DNA of 46,620 bases from an uncultured Massilia sp. (GCF_913773735.1 NZ_CAJYEB010000051.1:1-46620), one strand, 5' to 3'; positions 33,053-43,093 are shown, numbered from the stretch's first letter. The notes: a model not told the origin generated them from the letters alone. Numbers and translations: made by a program.

Positions 33053-35005
33053 ATGACCGACGCCTCCCGCAAGCAAGCCGCGCCCTGCGGCACCTGGACC
33101 TCCCCGATCACCGCCGGCGTCGTCGCGGCGGGCTCGTCGCCGCTGTCGCAGGTGATGCTCGACGGCGCCGACGTCTACTGGCTGGCCGGCCGCGCCAGCG
33201 AAGGCGGCCGCAATACGCTGCTGCGCCGGCGCGCCGGCCGCACCGAGGAACTGACCCCCGCCCCGTTCAACGTGCGCACCCGCGTGCACGAATACGGCGG
33301 CGGCGCGGCGCTGGTGGCGGACGGCACGGTCTGGTTCTCGAACTTCGCCGACAACCGCATCTACCGCATCGCGCCGGAAGGCGGGGAACCGCAGGCCGTG
33401 AGCGCCGGCGGCGCCCTGCGCTACGCCGACTTCGTGCTGGACCGGGCCCGCGGCCGCCTGGTGGGCGTGCGCGAGGACCATGCGAATGGAGACACCTACC
33501 CGGTCAATACCCTGTGCGCGCTGGGCGCCGACGGCGCCGAGACCATCCTCGTCGAGGGCAACGATTTCTATTCGTCGCCGCGCATCTCGCCGGACGGCCG
33601 CCACATCGCCTGGCTGAGCTGGGACCACCCGCGCATGCCCTGGCAGCGCACGGAACTGTGGCTGGCCGAGATCGCGGACGACGGCACGCTGGTCGACGGC
33701 CGCATGATCGCGGGCGGGAGCGAGGAACACGGCGGGGAAGCCGTGGTGCAGCCGGAATGGTCGCCGGACGGCATGCTGTACTTCGTGTCCGACCGCGGCG
33801 GCTGGTGGAACCTGTACCGCTACGACCATGGCGTGGTGCACGCGCTGTCCCCGCGCAACGCCGAATTCGGCAGCCCGCACTGGGTGTTCGGCAACAGCAT
33901 GTACGGCTTCCTGTCGGCGGGCGAGATCGCCTGCACCTATATCGAGGACGGCGTCAGCCGCCTGGCGCGCATGCAGGTGGCCAGCGGCGCCCTGCTGCCC
34001 ATCGACGTGCCCTACCAGGAAATCCGCGAGCTGAAGGTCGCCGGCGGCGCCATCGCCTTCCTCGGCGGCGCGCCGACGCTGGCGGCGGAACTGGCGCGCC
34101 TGGACCTGGCCCAGGGCACGCGCGAGGTGCTGGCGCGCTCGATCGAGACCTTGCCGCCCGTCGGCTACCTGTCCATCCCGCAGAGCATCCGCTACCCCAG
34201 CGCGGACGGCCGCACCGCCCACGCGTTCTACTACGCGCCGAACAACGCCGACTACGCGCCGCAGCCCGGCGAGCTGCCGCCGCTGATGGTGATCGGCCAC
34301 GGCGGCCCGACCAGCATGGCGCCCAGCACCCTGAAGCTCGCGATCCAGTTCTGGACCAGCCGCGGCATCGCCGTGCTCGACGTGAACTACGGCGGCAGCA
34401 GCGGCTTCGGGCGCGCCTACCGCGACCTGCTGGAAGGACGCTGGGGCGTGGTCGACGTCGAGGATTGCGTGGCCGGCGCCCGCTACCTGGCCGACCAGGG
34501 CCTGGTCGACCGCGAGCGCCTGGTGATCCGCGGCGGCAGCGCCGGCGGGCTCACCACGCTGTGCGCGCTGATCTTCCACGACGTGTTCAAGGCCGGCGCC
34601 AGCTACTACGGCGTGTCCGACCTGAAGGGGCTGGACGCCGACTCGCACAAGTTCGAATCGCACTACAACGACTACCTGATCGCGCCGAAGGAGCGCGCCG
34701 ACGCCGTGTACGCCGAGCGCTCGCCGGTCAACCATGCGGACAAGCTGCGCCGCCCGATGATCTTCTTTCAGGGCCTGGACGACAAGGTGGTGCCGCCGCC
34801 GCAGTCGGAAGTCATGGTCGAGGCGCTGCGCCGGCGCGCGCTGCCGGTCGCCTACATGACGCTGGAGGGAGAGGGCCACGGCTTTCGCAAGGCCGACAGC
34901 ATCGTGCGCACGCTGGAAGCGGAACTGGTGTTCTACCTGCGCGTGTTCCGCATCCCCGTGCCCCCTGGCCTGCCGGCGCTCGAGATCGAGAACCTGCCTG
35001 CATGA
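33053..35005 (+). CDS. S9 family peptidase (prolyl-oligopeptidase/acylaminoacyl-peptidase type)
   Basis: The 650-residue serine peptidase has an N-terminal beta-propeller-like region (about 1-370, with YSSPRISPDGRHIAW and PEWSPDGMLYF blade motifs) and a C-terminal alpha/beta-hydrolase domain. The nucleophile elbow is GGSAGG (RGGSAGGLT), the Asp lies in LDDKVVP and the His in GEGHGF, so the triad is complete. There is no signal peptide, so it is probably cytoplasmic. ATG 33053 follows AGGA with 7-bp spacing. The stop overlaps the next start (ATGA), so the SNF2 helicase is translationally coupled to it. Confidence 0.92.
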   Translation: MTDASRKQAAPCGTWTSPITAGVVAAGSSPLSQVMLDGADVYWLAGRASEGGRNTLLRRRAGRTEELTPAPFNVRTRVHEYGGGAALVADGTVWFSNFADNRIYRIAPEGGEPQAVSAGGALRYADFVLDRARGRLVGVREDHANGDTYPVNTLCALGADGAETILVEGNDFYSSPRISPDGRHIAWLSWDHPRMPWQRTELWLAEIADDGTLVDGRMIAGGSEEHGGEAVVQPEWSPDGMLYFVSDRGGWWNLYRYDHGVVHALSPRNAEFGSPHWVFGNSMYGFLSAGEIACTYIEDGVSRLARMQVASGALLPIDVPYQEIRELKVAGGAIAFLGGAPTLAAELARLDLAQGTREVLARSIETLPPVGYLSIPQSIRYPSADGRTAHAFYYAPNNADYAPQPGELPPLMVIGHGGPTSMAPSTLKLAIQFWTSRGIAVLDVNYGGSSGFGRAYRDLLEGRWGVVDVEDCVAGARYLADQGLVDRERLVIRGGSAGGLTTLCALIFHDVFKAGASYYGVSDLKGLDADSHKFESHYNDYLIAPKERADAVYAERSPVNHADKLRRPMIFFQGLDDKVVPPPQSEVMVEALRRRALPVAYMTLEGEGHGFRKADSIVRTLEAELVFYLRVFRIPVPPGLPALEIENLPA

Positions 35006-38000
35006 ATGACGAGGTGCTGCACGCGCTCGTCGACGCCCGTACCACGCTCGACAAGCTGATCCTCGCGCTGCTGGCGCTGGCCGGCGAGCCGCTGGGCCGG
35101 CGCCGCATCCACGAGCACCTGGCGCCGCTGGAAGCGAGCGGCCGCGAGGACGACCTGGCCGAGCCGCTGGAGCGCCTGCGCGCCGACGGCCTGGTCGCCG
35201 AACTGCCGTCGCGCGGCTACGCGGTCGCCCCGGACTGCGCCTGGCCGGCGCTCGCCTGGGCGCTCAGGTCGCGCAACTTCCATCCGCTGCGCGAGGTCTA
35301 CCAGCAGGTCACGCCGCTGCGCACCGACTGGCAGGGCACGCCCATGCTGCGCAGCTACCGCCAGGGCGTGGCGCTGCTGCGCATGGCGCTGCTGGCCGGC
35401 GACGGCCCGCGCGCGGTGGCGCCGCTGCTGGCCGCCTGCCTGCGCTGCCACGAGGCCGCCTACCTGCATCCGCTGGTCGACATCTGCGCGCGGCCGTTCG
35501 CGCCCGACCTGATGGAGCGCATCAACGGCGCCGTGCGCGACGACGTGCTGGAGGTGCTGGTACGCCACGTCCAGCGCGAACCGGCCCTGGCGCCGCCGGT
35601 GCGCGCCTACGCCGAGGAGCACGTGGCCCAGGGCGGCGCCTCGATGGGCCTGCGCACGGCGCTGGCCGAGCACCTGGTGCTGTGCGGGCGCCTGGACGCC
35701 GCCGGCGAACTGCTGGCCGACCTGGACGAATCGGCCACGCTGTATTTCCGCAGCCTGCTGCAGCTGCTGCGCGGCGATGCCGGGCCGGCGCTGGCCGGCT
35801 TCGACAAGGCCCTCAAGAGCCTGCGCCGCGAGACCGGCAAGCGCAAGGCCGTGTTCGAGGGCATCGGCGGCCACCTGTACGTGACGGCCCTCCTCGCCAG
35901 CGCCGACCCCAAGCACGCCAAGGCGGTCGACGCCTACCTGGACGGCGCCACGCGCGCCGTCCAGGGCCACGACACCGCCGTCTACCAGCAGCTGTCGATG
36001 CTGCGCCAGATCCGCGGCGGCACCGTCGACGCCGAGGTGCTCCCCACGCGCAACTGGGAAAGCGCGCTGCAGCCGGTCATGTTCCGCGCCCTGCTGCACT
36101 GGTGGCTCGGCCTGCCGCAACTGCAGGAGCGGGCGCACCTGCTCGCGCAGCAGTTCGACGTGGCCGAGGCGGCCGGCTTCGACTTCATCGCCGCGCAGCT
36201 GGCCTCGGTGCTGGGCCAGCTCGGCATGGTCGGCATGGAAAAGCGCGCGGTCGCGCTGCGCCAGCAGCACCGCTTCGTCGACCTGGCCCTGTGGTTCGAG
36301 CGCGAGCAGCCGTGGGAGCGGCAACTGAACGCCCTGATCAACCTGCAGCCGGCCGTCAACGTCGAAGTGGTGCGGGAATCGCGCCTGGCCTGGCTGGTGA
36401 GCTGGGATCCGCACCTGGGCGTGCGCGAGATCGAGCCGCGCGAACAGAAGCGCGACGCCCAGGGCGGCTGGAGCCGCGGGCGCGCCGTCGGCCTCAAGCG
36501 CCTGGCCGAGGAAGCGGCCAACCTCGACTTCCTCACCGCCCAGGACGTGCAGGTGGCGGCCGCCATCGGCGCCTACCGCTATTACACCGGCACCGGCACG
36601 CGCTACGAATTCGACCTGGACAAGGCGGTGGCCGCGCTGGCCGGCCACCCGCTGCTGTTCTGGATGGATTCCCCGGGCACGCGCATCGAGCTGCTGCCGG
36701 GCGAGCCGCAGCTGACGGTGCGCGCCGGCGGCGGCAAGGTCACGATCGCGCTGCAGCCCGCCCTGCACGAGCGCCAGGGCGACGTCGTGGTCACGCGGGA
36801 GACGCCGACGCGCCTGCGCATCGTGGCCATCCGCGACGAGCACCGCCGCATCGGCGCCATCGTCGGCGACGGCCTGGTGGTGCCGCTGGAGGCGGAACGC
36901 CGCGTGCTGCAGGCGATCAGCGCGATCTCGACCATCGTGACGGTGCAGTCGGACATCGGCGCCAGCGCGGCCGACATCGAACAGGTGGCGGCCGACGCGC
37001 GCCTGCACGTGCACCTGCTGCCCTACCAGCAGGGCCTGCGCATCCGGGTGCTGGTGCGCCCGCTGCCGGACGCCGGGCCCTACTTCCGGCCGGGCGACGG
37101 GACCGCGAGCGTGATCGCCGACCTGCAGGGCGTGCGCACCGAGGCGCGGCGCGACCTGGACGCCGAGCGCGAGGCCGAGCGCCGGCTGCTGTCCGACGTC
37201 CCTGCCTTCGAGCAGGCCGAGGACGAGCACGGCGAATGGCTGCTGGCCGCGCCCCTGCACTGCCTGGAACTGCTGGCGGCGCTGCAGGAATGCGATCCCG
37301 GCCAGGTGGTCGTCGGCTGGCCCGAGGGCGAGTCGTTCCGCGTGTCGAAGAAGCTGACGTCGCAGTCGGTGCGCCTGCAGATCCGCCGCGACAAGGACTG
37401 GTTCGCCGCCAACGGCGAGGTGCAGGTCGACGAGCACAAGGTGATGGACCTGCGCGAGCTGCTGGCGCGCGTGCGCGAGGACCGCTTCGTCGCGCTGGGC
37501 GACAACCAGTTCCTGGCGCTGACCCACGAGCTGCACCGGCGCCTGCTCGACCTGTCGGCCTACAGCGACGCCGACGACGAGGCGCTGCGCGTGCATCCGC
37601 TGGCCAGCTTCGCGCTGGAGGAGCTGGCCGGCGAGGCCGGCGCCGTCGACGCCGACCAGGCCTGGCGCGCGCACCTGGCGCAGATGCAGGCCAATGCCGA
37701 CTACCGCCCGCAGCTGCCGAACACGCTGCAGGCCGCGCTGCGCGACTACCAGGTCGAGGGCTTCGAATGGCTGGCCCGCCTCGCGCACTGGGGCGTGGGC
37801 GCCTGCCTGGCCGACGACATGGGGCTCGGCAAGACGCTGCAGGCGCTCGCGCTGGTGCTGGCGCGCGCGCCCGGCGGCCCCACGCTGGTGGTGGCGCCGA
37901 CCTCGGTGGCGACCAACTGGATGGCGGAAGCGCAGCGCTTCGCGCCCACGCTGGACATGCACCTGTTCGGCCCGGGCGAGCGCGCCGCGCTGCTCGAGAA

Positions 38001-39165
38001 CGCCGGCGCCTTCGACGTGGTGGTCGCCAGCTACGGCCTGCTGCAGCAGGAGGCGGCGCTGTTCGCGCGCGTGCGCTGGCATACCATCGTGCTGGACGAG
38101 GCCCAGGCCATCAAGAACGCGCACACGCGCCGCTCGCAGGCCGTGATGGCGCTGCGCGGCGACTTCCGCATGGTCGCCACCGGCACGCCGCTGGAAAACC
38201 ACCTGGGCGAATTGTGGAACCTGTTCCGCTTCATCAACCCGGGCCTGCTCGGCACCAGCGACCAGTTCCAGCTGCGCTTTTCCGGCCCCATCGAAAAGGC
38301 CTCGGACAAGCGCGCGGAACTGGCGGCGCGCACGCGCCTGCGGCGCCTGACCCAGCCCTTCATCCTGCGCAGGACCAAGGCGCAGGTGCTGTCCGAGCTG
38401 CCGCCGCGCACCGAGATCGTGCTGCCGGTGGAACTGAGCCAGGAAGAGCGGGCGCTGTACGAATCGCTGCGCCGCGAGGCGCTAGAGCGCATCGCGGCCC
38501 TCGAGGCGCCCCAGGGCCAGAAGCAGATCCAGATCCTGGCCGAGATGATGAAGCTGCGCCGCGCCTGCTGCAATCCGGAGCTGGTCGCGCCCGGCGGCGG
38601 CATCCGCAGCAGCAAGCTGGACACCTTCGCGCGCCTGGCCGACGAGCTGCTGCAAAACCGCCACAAGGCGCTCGTGTTCAGCCAGTTCGTCGACCACCTG
38701 ACGCTGATCCGCAGGCACCTGGACGAGCGCGGCATCCGCTACCAGTACCTGGACGGTTCCACCCCGATGCACGAGCGCAAGCGCCGCGTCGACGCGTTCC
38801 AGGCCGGCGACGGCGACCTGTTCCTGATTTCGCTGAAGGCGGGCGGCGTCGGCATCAACCTGACGGCGGCCGACTACGTGATCCACATGGACCCGTGGTG
38901 GAACCCGGCCGTCGAGGACCAGGCGTCCGACCGCGCCCACCGCATGGGCCAGCAGCGTCCCGTGACGATCTACCGGCTGGTGGCGCGCCACACGATCGAG
39001 GAAGGCATCGTCGACCTGCACCGCCACAAGCGCGACCTGGCCGACAGCCTGCTGGAAGGCAGCGACGCCGCGGCGCGCATGTCGCCGGCCGACATGCTGG
39101 CGATGCTGCAGGCGGGACTGGCGGGCGGACGCCCGCCCGCGCCCGCCGACTGGCCGTCCGTGTGA
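35002..39165 (+). CDS. SNF2-family DNA-dependent ATPase/helicase (large)
   Basis: The 1387-residue protein has a long N-terminal part (1-900) without catalytic motifs, starting with a winged-helix-like segment (about 10-75) and a helical-repeat region (about 100-480). The SNF2 core follows: motif I DDMGLGKT (938-945), DEAQ (1032-1035), a TGTPLENHLGELWNLF block, and the C-terminal helicase lobe with VFSQFVDHL, SLKAGGVGINL and DRAHRMGQQRPV. Such bacterial Swi2/Snf2 proteins remodel protein-DNA complexes; the best-known relative is RapA, though this one lacks RapA's N-terminal Tudor-like layout. No zinc finger (SWIM) is evident. ATG 35002 overlaps the peptidase stop codon. Function unknown beyond the family. 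Confidence 0.9.
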   Translation: MNDEVLHALVDARTTLDKLILALLALAGEPLGRRRIHEHLAPLEASGREDDLAEPLERLRADGLVAELPSRGYAVAPDCAWPALAWALRSRNFHPLREVYQQVTPLRTDWQGTPMLRSYRQGVALLRMALLAGDGPRAVAPLLAACLRCHEAAYLHPLVDICARPFAPDLMERINGAVRDDVLEVLVRHVQREPALAPPVRAYAEEHVAQGGASMGLRTALAEHLVLCGRLDAAGELLADLDESATLYFRSLLQLLRGDAGPALAGFDKALKSLRRETGKRKAVFEGIGGHLYVTALLASADPKHAKAVDAYLDGATRAVQGHDTAVYQQLSMLRQIRGGTVDAEVLPTRNWESALQPVMFRALLHWWLGLPQLQERAHLLAQQFDVAEAAGFDFIAAQLASVLGQLGMVGMEKRAVALRQQHRFVDLALWFEREQPWERQLNALINLQPAVNVEVVRESRLAWLVSWDPHLGVREIEPREQKRDAQGGWSRGRAVGLKRLAEEAANLDFLTAQDVQVAAAIGAYRYYTGTGTRYEFDLDKAVAALAGHPLLFWMDSPGTRIELLPGEPQLTVRAGGGKVTIALQPALHERQGDVVVTRETPTRLRIVAIRDEHRRIGAIVGDGLVVPLEAERRVLQAISAISTIVTVQSDIGASAADIEQVAADARLHVHLLPYQQGLRIRVLVRPLPDAGPYFRPGDGTASVIADLQGVRTEARRDLDAEREAERRLLSDVPAFEQAEDEHGEWLLAAPLHCLELLAALQECDPGQVVVGWPEGESFRVSKKLTSQSVRLQIRRDKDWFAANGEVQVDEHKVMDLRELLARVREDRFVALGDNQFLALTHELHRRLLDLSAYSDADDEALRVHPLASFALEELAGEAGAVDADQAWRAHLAQMQANADYRPQLPNTLQAALRDYQVEGFEWLARLAHWGVGACLADDMGLGKTLQALALVLARAPGGPTLVVAPTSVATNWMAEAQRFAPTLDMHLFGPGERAALLENAGAFDVVVASYGLLQQEAALFARVRWHTIVLDEAQAIKNAHTRRSQAVMALRGDFRMVATGTPLENHLGELWNLFRFINPGLLGTSDQFQLRFSGPIEKASDKRAELAARTRLRRLTQPFILRRTKAQVLSELPPRTEIVLPVELSQEERALYESLRREALERIAALEAPQGQKQIQILAEMMKLRRACCNPELVAPGGGIRSSKLDTFARLADELLQNRHKALVFSQFVDHLTLIRRHLDERGIRYQYLDGSTPMHERKRRVDAFQAGDGDLFLISLKAGGVGINLTAADYVIHMDPWWNPAVEDQASDRAHRMGQQRPVTIYRLVARHTIEEGIVDLHRHKRDLADSLLEGSDAAARMSPADMLAMLQAGLAGGRPPAPADWPSV

Positions 39166-39276
39166 CGTATTGTTTCAGGAGGCCGCAAGGCGGGCGAATG
39201 GTGCTAACCTGACGCCCCCGCCGCGTGCCCATCCATACGCGCGCCATCTGGCCCATTATCCTTACAGGCAGATCCC

Positions 39277-41157
39277 ATGATGAAATCGAAAATCGCGCTT
39301 GCCGTCCTGCTGACCAGTATCGCACTGGCCCCGGCGAGCGCACGCACCAAGCCCGCCAAGGCCAAGACCGGCAGCAGCGCCAAGGCCAAGCCCGCGAAAG
39401 CCAGGGCGCCCGCCAAGGGCAAGCTCGCCAAGGCCGCGCCGGCCGCCGCCGCCGTGGCCGCCACGGCGGCCAGCGCCACGCCGCAGAACCGCAACGACCG
39501 CTTCATGGACACGCAATCCATGCAGTTCATCACCGCGCTGTGGCGCATCGATCCGGAAGCCGGCATCGGCGTCGGCAAGTTCGACGCCGCCGCGAAGCTG
39601 ACGCTGCCCGACCCCGCCACGCGCGCGAAGAAGCTGGCCTTCATCGACGAGTGGCTGGACAAGTTCGGCAAGCTGAACGCCGACAAGCTGGCGCCCAACC
39701 AACGCACCGACCTGGCGTTGCTGCTCAACGAACTGAAGTCCGAACGCTGGCGCCTGACCGTGCTGCGCGAGTACGAATGGAACCCGGCCCGCTACAACGT
39801 GGCGGGGGCGTTCGACCAGATCCTGAATACCGACTACGCGGCCAAGCCGCAGCGCCTGCGCACGATCCTCAAGCGCCTGGCCGACGTGCCGGCCTACTAC
39901 CAGGCCGCCCAGGCCTCGCTGGTGAATCCGACGCGCGAGCACACCCGGCTGGCGATCTCGCAGGCGCCGGGCACGCTGGTCGTGCTGGCCGACCTCGGCA
40001 AGGCGGCCCAGGAATCGATCCTCAGCCCGCAGGAAAAGGCGATCTTCGCCCAGCGCGTCGCCAACGCAGGCAGCGCCGTGCTGGCCTGGGTCGATTACCT
40101 GACCGCCCTCGACAAGCGCCAGAGCGAGGCGGGCACGGCGCGCTCCTTCCGCATCGGCAAGGACCTGTACGAGCAGAAGTTCGCCTTCGAGATCCAGTCC
40201 GCCAACACGGGCGAGCAGACGTACCGCAAGGCCCTGGCCGCGCGCGACGAGCTGCTGAACCGCATGGATACGCTGTCCGACCAGTTGTGGGACAAGACCA
40301 TGGGCAGCGCCGCCAAGCCCGCGGACCGCTACAAGAAGATCGGCATGGTGATCGACAAGCTGTCGCTGCAGCACACCACGCCCGCCAACTTCCTGCCCGA
40401 GATCCGCCGCCAGATCCCGCTGCTGCAGGACTACGTCATCAAGCACAACCTGGTGTCGATCGATCCGAGCAAGCCGCTCGAGGTGCGCGAGACGCCGCTG
40501 TACCAGCGCGGCGTGGCCGGCGCCAGCATCGACGCGCCCGGCCCGTACCGCCCGAAGGACAAGACCTACTACAACGTCACCCCGCTCGACGGCCTGACTC
40601 CCGAGCAGGCCGAGAGCAGCCTGCGCGAGTACAACGACTGGATGCTGCAGATCCTGAACATCCACGAGGCGATCCCCGGCCACTACACCCAGCTGATGAA
40701 CGCCAACCGCTCGCCCTCGCTGGTGAAGGCGCTGTTCGGCAACGGCGCGATGGTCGAGGGCTGGGCCGTGTACGGCGAGCGCATGATGCTCGAATCCGGC
40801 TACGGCGACAATGCGCCCGAGCTGTGGCTGATGTGGTGCAAGTGGAACCTGCGCAGCGTCTCCAACACCATCCTCGACTACAGCGTGCACGTGCTGGGCA
40901 TGACGCGCGAGCAGGCGCTCGACCTGCTGGTGCGCCAGGCCTTCCAGACGCCGCAGGAAGCCGCGGAAAAATGGAAGCGCGCGCAGCTGTCCTCGGTGCA
41001 GCTGACCAGCTACTTCAGCGGCTACAGCGACATCATGGAGTTGCGCGAGAAGCGCAAGCAGCAGCTGGGCGAACGCTTCGACCTGAAGCAGTTCCACGAC
41101 CAGTTCCTGGGCTACGGGAACGCCCCGGTGCGGGTCATCGGCGAACTGATGCGCTAG
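39277..41157 (+). CDS. DUF885 family exported hydrolase
   Basis: The 626-residue protein matches DUF885 (a metallopeptidase-like family), with the zinc motif HEAIPGH at 463-469 and a downstream EGWAVYGERMMLE segment supplying the Glu ligand. A signal peptide (about 1-22, ending APASA) is followed by a Lys/Ala/Pro-rich linker (23-68), then the catalytic body. It should be periplasmic. The substrate is unknown; members are often annotated as putative peptidases. It begins 111 bp after the SNF2 gene and is closed by its own terminator, so it is probably a separate transcription unit. Confidence 0.88.
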   Translation: MMKSKIALAVLLTSIALAPASARTKPAKAKTGSSAKAKPAKARAPAKGKLAKAAPAAAAVAATAASATPQNRNDRFMDTQSMQFITALWRIDPEAGIGVGKFDAAAKLTLPDPATRAKKLAFIDEWLDKFGKLNADKLAPNQRTDLALLLNELKSERWRLTVLREYEWNPARYNVAGAFDQILNTDYAAKPQRLRTILKRLADVPAYYQAAQASLVNPTREHTRLAISQAPGTLVVLADLGKAAQESILSPQEKAIFAQRVANAGSAVLAWVDYLTALDKRQSEAGTARSFRIGKDLYEQKFAFEIQSANTGEQTYRKALAARDELLNRMDTLSDQLWDKTMGSAAKPADRYKKIGMVIDKLSLQHTTPANFLPEIRRQIPLLQDYVIKHNLVSIDPSKPLEVRETPLYQRGVAGASIDAPGPYRPKDKTYYNVTPLDGLTPEQAESSLREYNDWMLQILNIHEAIPGHYTQLMNANRSPSLVKALFGNGAMVEGWAVYGERMMLESGYGDNAPELWLMWCKWNLRSVSNTILDYSVHVLGMTREQALDLLVRQAFQTPQEAAEKWKRAQLSSVQLTSYFSGYSDIMELREKRKQQLGERFDLKQFHDQFLGYGNAPVRVIGELMR

Positions 41158-41183
41158 CGCTGGCGCTACCGGCGCCGTCCACC

Positions 41184-41209
41184 AGCCCCGCCTTCGCGCG
41201 GGGCTTTTT
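41184..41209 (+). terminator. Intrinsic terminator of the DUF885 gene
   Basis: AGCCCCGC (41184-41191) and GCGGGGCT (41198-41205) form an 8-bp stem with a 6-nt loop, followed by five T. Confidence 0.9.
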
Positions 41210-41508
41210 CATGCCCGCCAATTGTTAAATCCAAAGCAATGTAAATATACGTATGTCACGCCAGAAAATGCGGGATTTTTCGTTTTTACATAAAAATCAA
41301 CAGTGAAATTGGCAAGTTTCTGATGCAATTTTGTGGTTTATTCGGTTCAGTCGTAAAAATTGTTTCTCAAATACTTGCGCTACAGCAACCAACTCTGCAA
41401 TCATCCGCTGCAACGGTCTGTAATTCGCCGTGACACGATGCCTTGCCGGCGGTCCGACGACGCCGGCAAGGCCGCCTTCATTCCAACGACCCCGATACGG
41501 AGCGACGC
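41210..41508 (+). other. AT-rich leader of the chemosensory operon
   Basis: This 300-bp stretch is much more AT-rich than its surroundings (for example 41265-41300 and 41320-41375) and contains no gene. It should hold the promoter of the chemosensory operon. I looked for sigma-54 (GG-N10-GC) and sigma-28 signatures and found no good match. An ATACGTAT palindrome at 41247-41254 is the only symmetric site I noticed. Confidence 0.5.
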
Positions 41509-42651
41509 GTGTTCCGCCAACGCCCCCTGCACACCTGCTTTCCCCTGTTGCTGGCCTTCGCCGCCGCCTGCGCCATCGTGCCGCTGGCGGGCTGGCAGTG
41601 GCACGGCTGGCTGATCGCCGCGGCGCTGCTGCTGGCGGCCGGCGTCCACGTCGCGATGGCCGCGCCGGCGCCCGCCGCCGCGGGGTCGGAGGCGGACGCC
41701 TATTTCGCCAGCCGCCAGGACTTCGGCGCACAGGTCGCCGAGGTGTGGACCTCGCACATCGACGCCTCGCGCACCCAGATGGAAACGGCGGTGGTGGCGC
41801 TGGTCGAACGCTTCTCGAGCATCGTCACCCGGCTCGAACAGGCGCTGGCCGCCTCCGGCGCCGCGCGCCGCCAGGAAGGCGGCAGCATCGTCGACGTGTT
41901 CGCGGCCAGCGAGAAGGAATTGCGCGCGCTGCTCGACATGCTGGCCGATGCCGCCGCCAGCAAGCAGCAGATGCTGCAGAAGATCGAAGGACTGCAGCAG
42001 GTCACGGAACAGTTGCAGAAGATGGCGGCCGACGTCGCCAGCATCGCCTGGCAGACCAACCTGCTGGCGCTGAACGCGGCAATCGAGGCGGCGCGCGCCG
42101 GCGAGGCGGGACGCGGCTTCGCCGTGGTCGCCACCGAAGTGCGCATGCTGTCCAACCGCTCCGCCGACGCCGGCCGCCACATCGCCCAGCAGGTCGGCCA
42201 GATCAGCGCGGCGATCGAGGCCACGTGCTGCGCCGCGGGCGAGTCGATGCGCGAAGAAACCCGCGCCGTGCAGGCGTCGGAACAGAAGATCGGCGGCGTG
42301 CTGGCCTCGCTGCGCGGCGTCACCGACGCGCTGGTCGCGTCGTCCGACCTGCTGCAGCAGGAAAGCGCCGGGATCCAGTCCGAGGTCGGGCAGGCGCTGG
42401 TGCAGCTGCAGTTCCAGGACCGCGTCAGCCAGATCCTGTCGCACGTCCGCCAGAACATCGCCCGCCTGCCGTCCTACCTGGACGAGCATGCCGGCGCGGC
42501 CGCCGGCACGCTGGCGCCGCTCGATCCGCGCCCGCTGCTGGCCGAGCTGGAAAGCACCTATGCGATGGCCGAGGAGCGCACGCTGCACAAGGGCGCCGCG
42601 CGTCCCGCCGTCCATGCCGCCCAGGCGGCCGAAGACCTCACCTTTTTCTAA
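41509..42651 (+). CDS. Methyl-accepting chemotaxis-like protein without a ligand domain
   Basis: The 380-residue protein has two N-terminal transmembrane helices (about 10-27 and 33-50) joined by a loop of only a few residues, so there is no periplasmic ligand domain. A coiled-coil signalling domain follows, with the hairpin tip NLLALNAAIEAARAGEAGRGFAVVA (185-208). GTG 41509 follows GGAG (41499-41502) at 6-bp spacing; a TTG at 41443 would add an Arg-rich, non-membrane segment. The C-terminus lacks a recognisable methylesterase/methyltransferase-binding pentapeptide. It begins the chemosensory operon and may sense a cytoplasmic or membrane signal. Confidence 0.85.
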   Translation: MFRQRPLHTCFPLLLAFAAACAIVPLAGWQWHGWLIAAALLLAAGVHVAMAAPAPAAAGSEADAYFASRQDFGAQVAEVWTSHIDASRTQMETAVVALVERFSSIVTRLEQALAASGAARRQEGGSIVDVFAASEKELRALLDMLADAAASKQQMLQKIEGLQQVTEQLQKMAADVASIAWQTNLLALNAAIEAARAGEAGRGFAVVATEVRMLSNRSADAGRHIAQQVGQISAAIEATCCAAGESMREETRAVQASEQKIGGVLASLRGVTDALVASSDLLQQESAGIQSEVGQALVQLQFQDRVSQILSHVRQNIARLPSYLDEHAGAAAGTLAPLDPRPLLAELESTYAMAEERTLHKGAARPAVHAAQAAEDLTFF

Positions 42652-42663
42652 TCAGGAATTCCC

Positions 42664-43032
42664 ATGGCAAAAACCATCATGGTGGTGGACGACTCGATCT
42701 CGATCCGCCAAGTCGTCGGCATCGCATTGCGCCAGGCCGGCTACGACGTCGTCGAAGCCTGCGACGGCAAGGACGCGCTGGCCAAGCTGACCGGCCAGAA
42801 GGTCAACCTGATCATCAGCGACGTCAACATGCCGAACATGGACGGCATCAGCTTCGTGCGCGAACTGAAGACCCGCGCCGCGTACAAGTTTACGCCGGTG
42901 CTGATGCTCACCACCGAATCGCAGGAAGACAAGAAAGAACAGGGCAAGGCCGCCGGCGCCCGCGCCTGGATGGTCAAGCCGTTCAAGCCCGAGGGCTTGC
43001 TGGCCGCCGTCCAGAAGCTGGTCATGCCCTGA
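42664..43032 (+). CDS. CheY-like single-domain response regulator
   Basis: The 122-residue receiver domain has the acidic pair D9/D10, the phosphorylation site D53, T83/T84 and K105, all in the standard CheY places. There is no output domain. It should be phosphorylated by the CheA encoded downstream. An AGGA site lies 7 bases before ATG 42664. It follows the chemoreceptor gene by 12 bp. Confidence 0.92.
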   Translation: MAKTIMVVDDSISIRQVVGIALRQAGYDVVEACDGKDALAKLTGQKVNLIISDVNMPNMDGISFVRELKTRAAYKFTPVLMLTTESQEDKKEQGKAAGARAWMVKPFKPEGLLAAVQKLVMP

Positions 43033-43093
43033 GTCACCGAGCCGCAAGACACCGAACTGACGCCGGCGCCTGCCGGCTTTTCCGGAGAACCCG

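Noticed and set aside
31829..34879. A long N-terminal extension of hemE
   Set aside because: The extension runs across the divergent S9 peptidase gene and has no homology-like features; the normal HemE N-terminus starts at 32926.
34933..38202. A 1089-residue open frame on the minus strand
   Set aside because: It is the shadow of the SNF2 helicase and has low-complexity composition with no motif.
41305..41335. Sigma-54 promoter before the chemosensory operon (TTGGCA...TGCAA)
   Set aside because: The GG-to-GC distance is 12 bp rather than the required 10.
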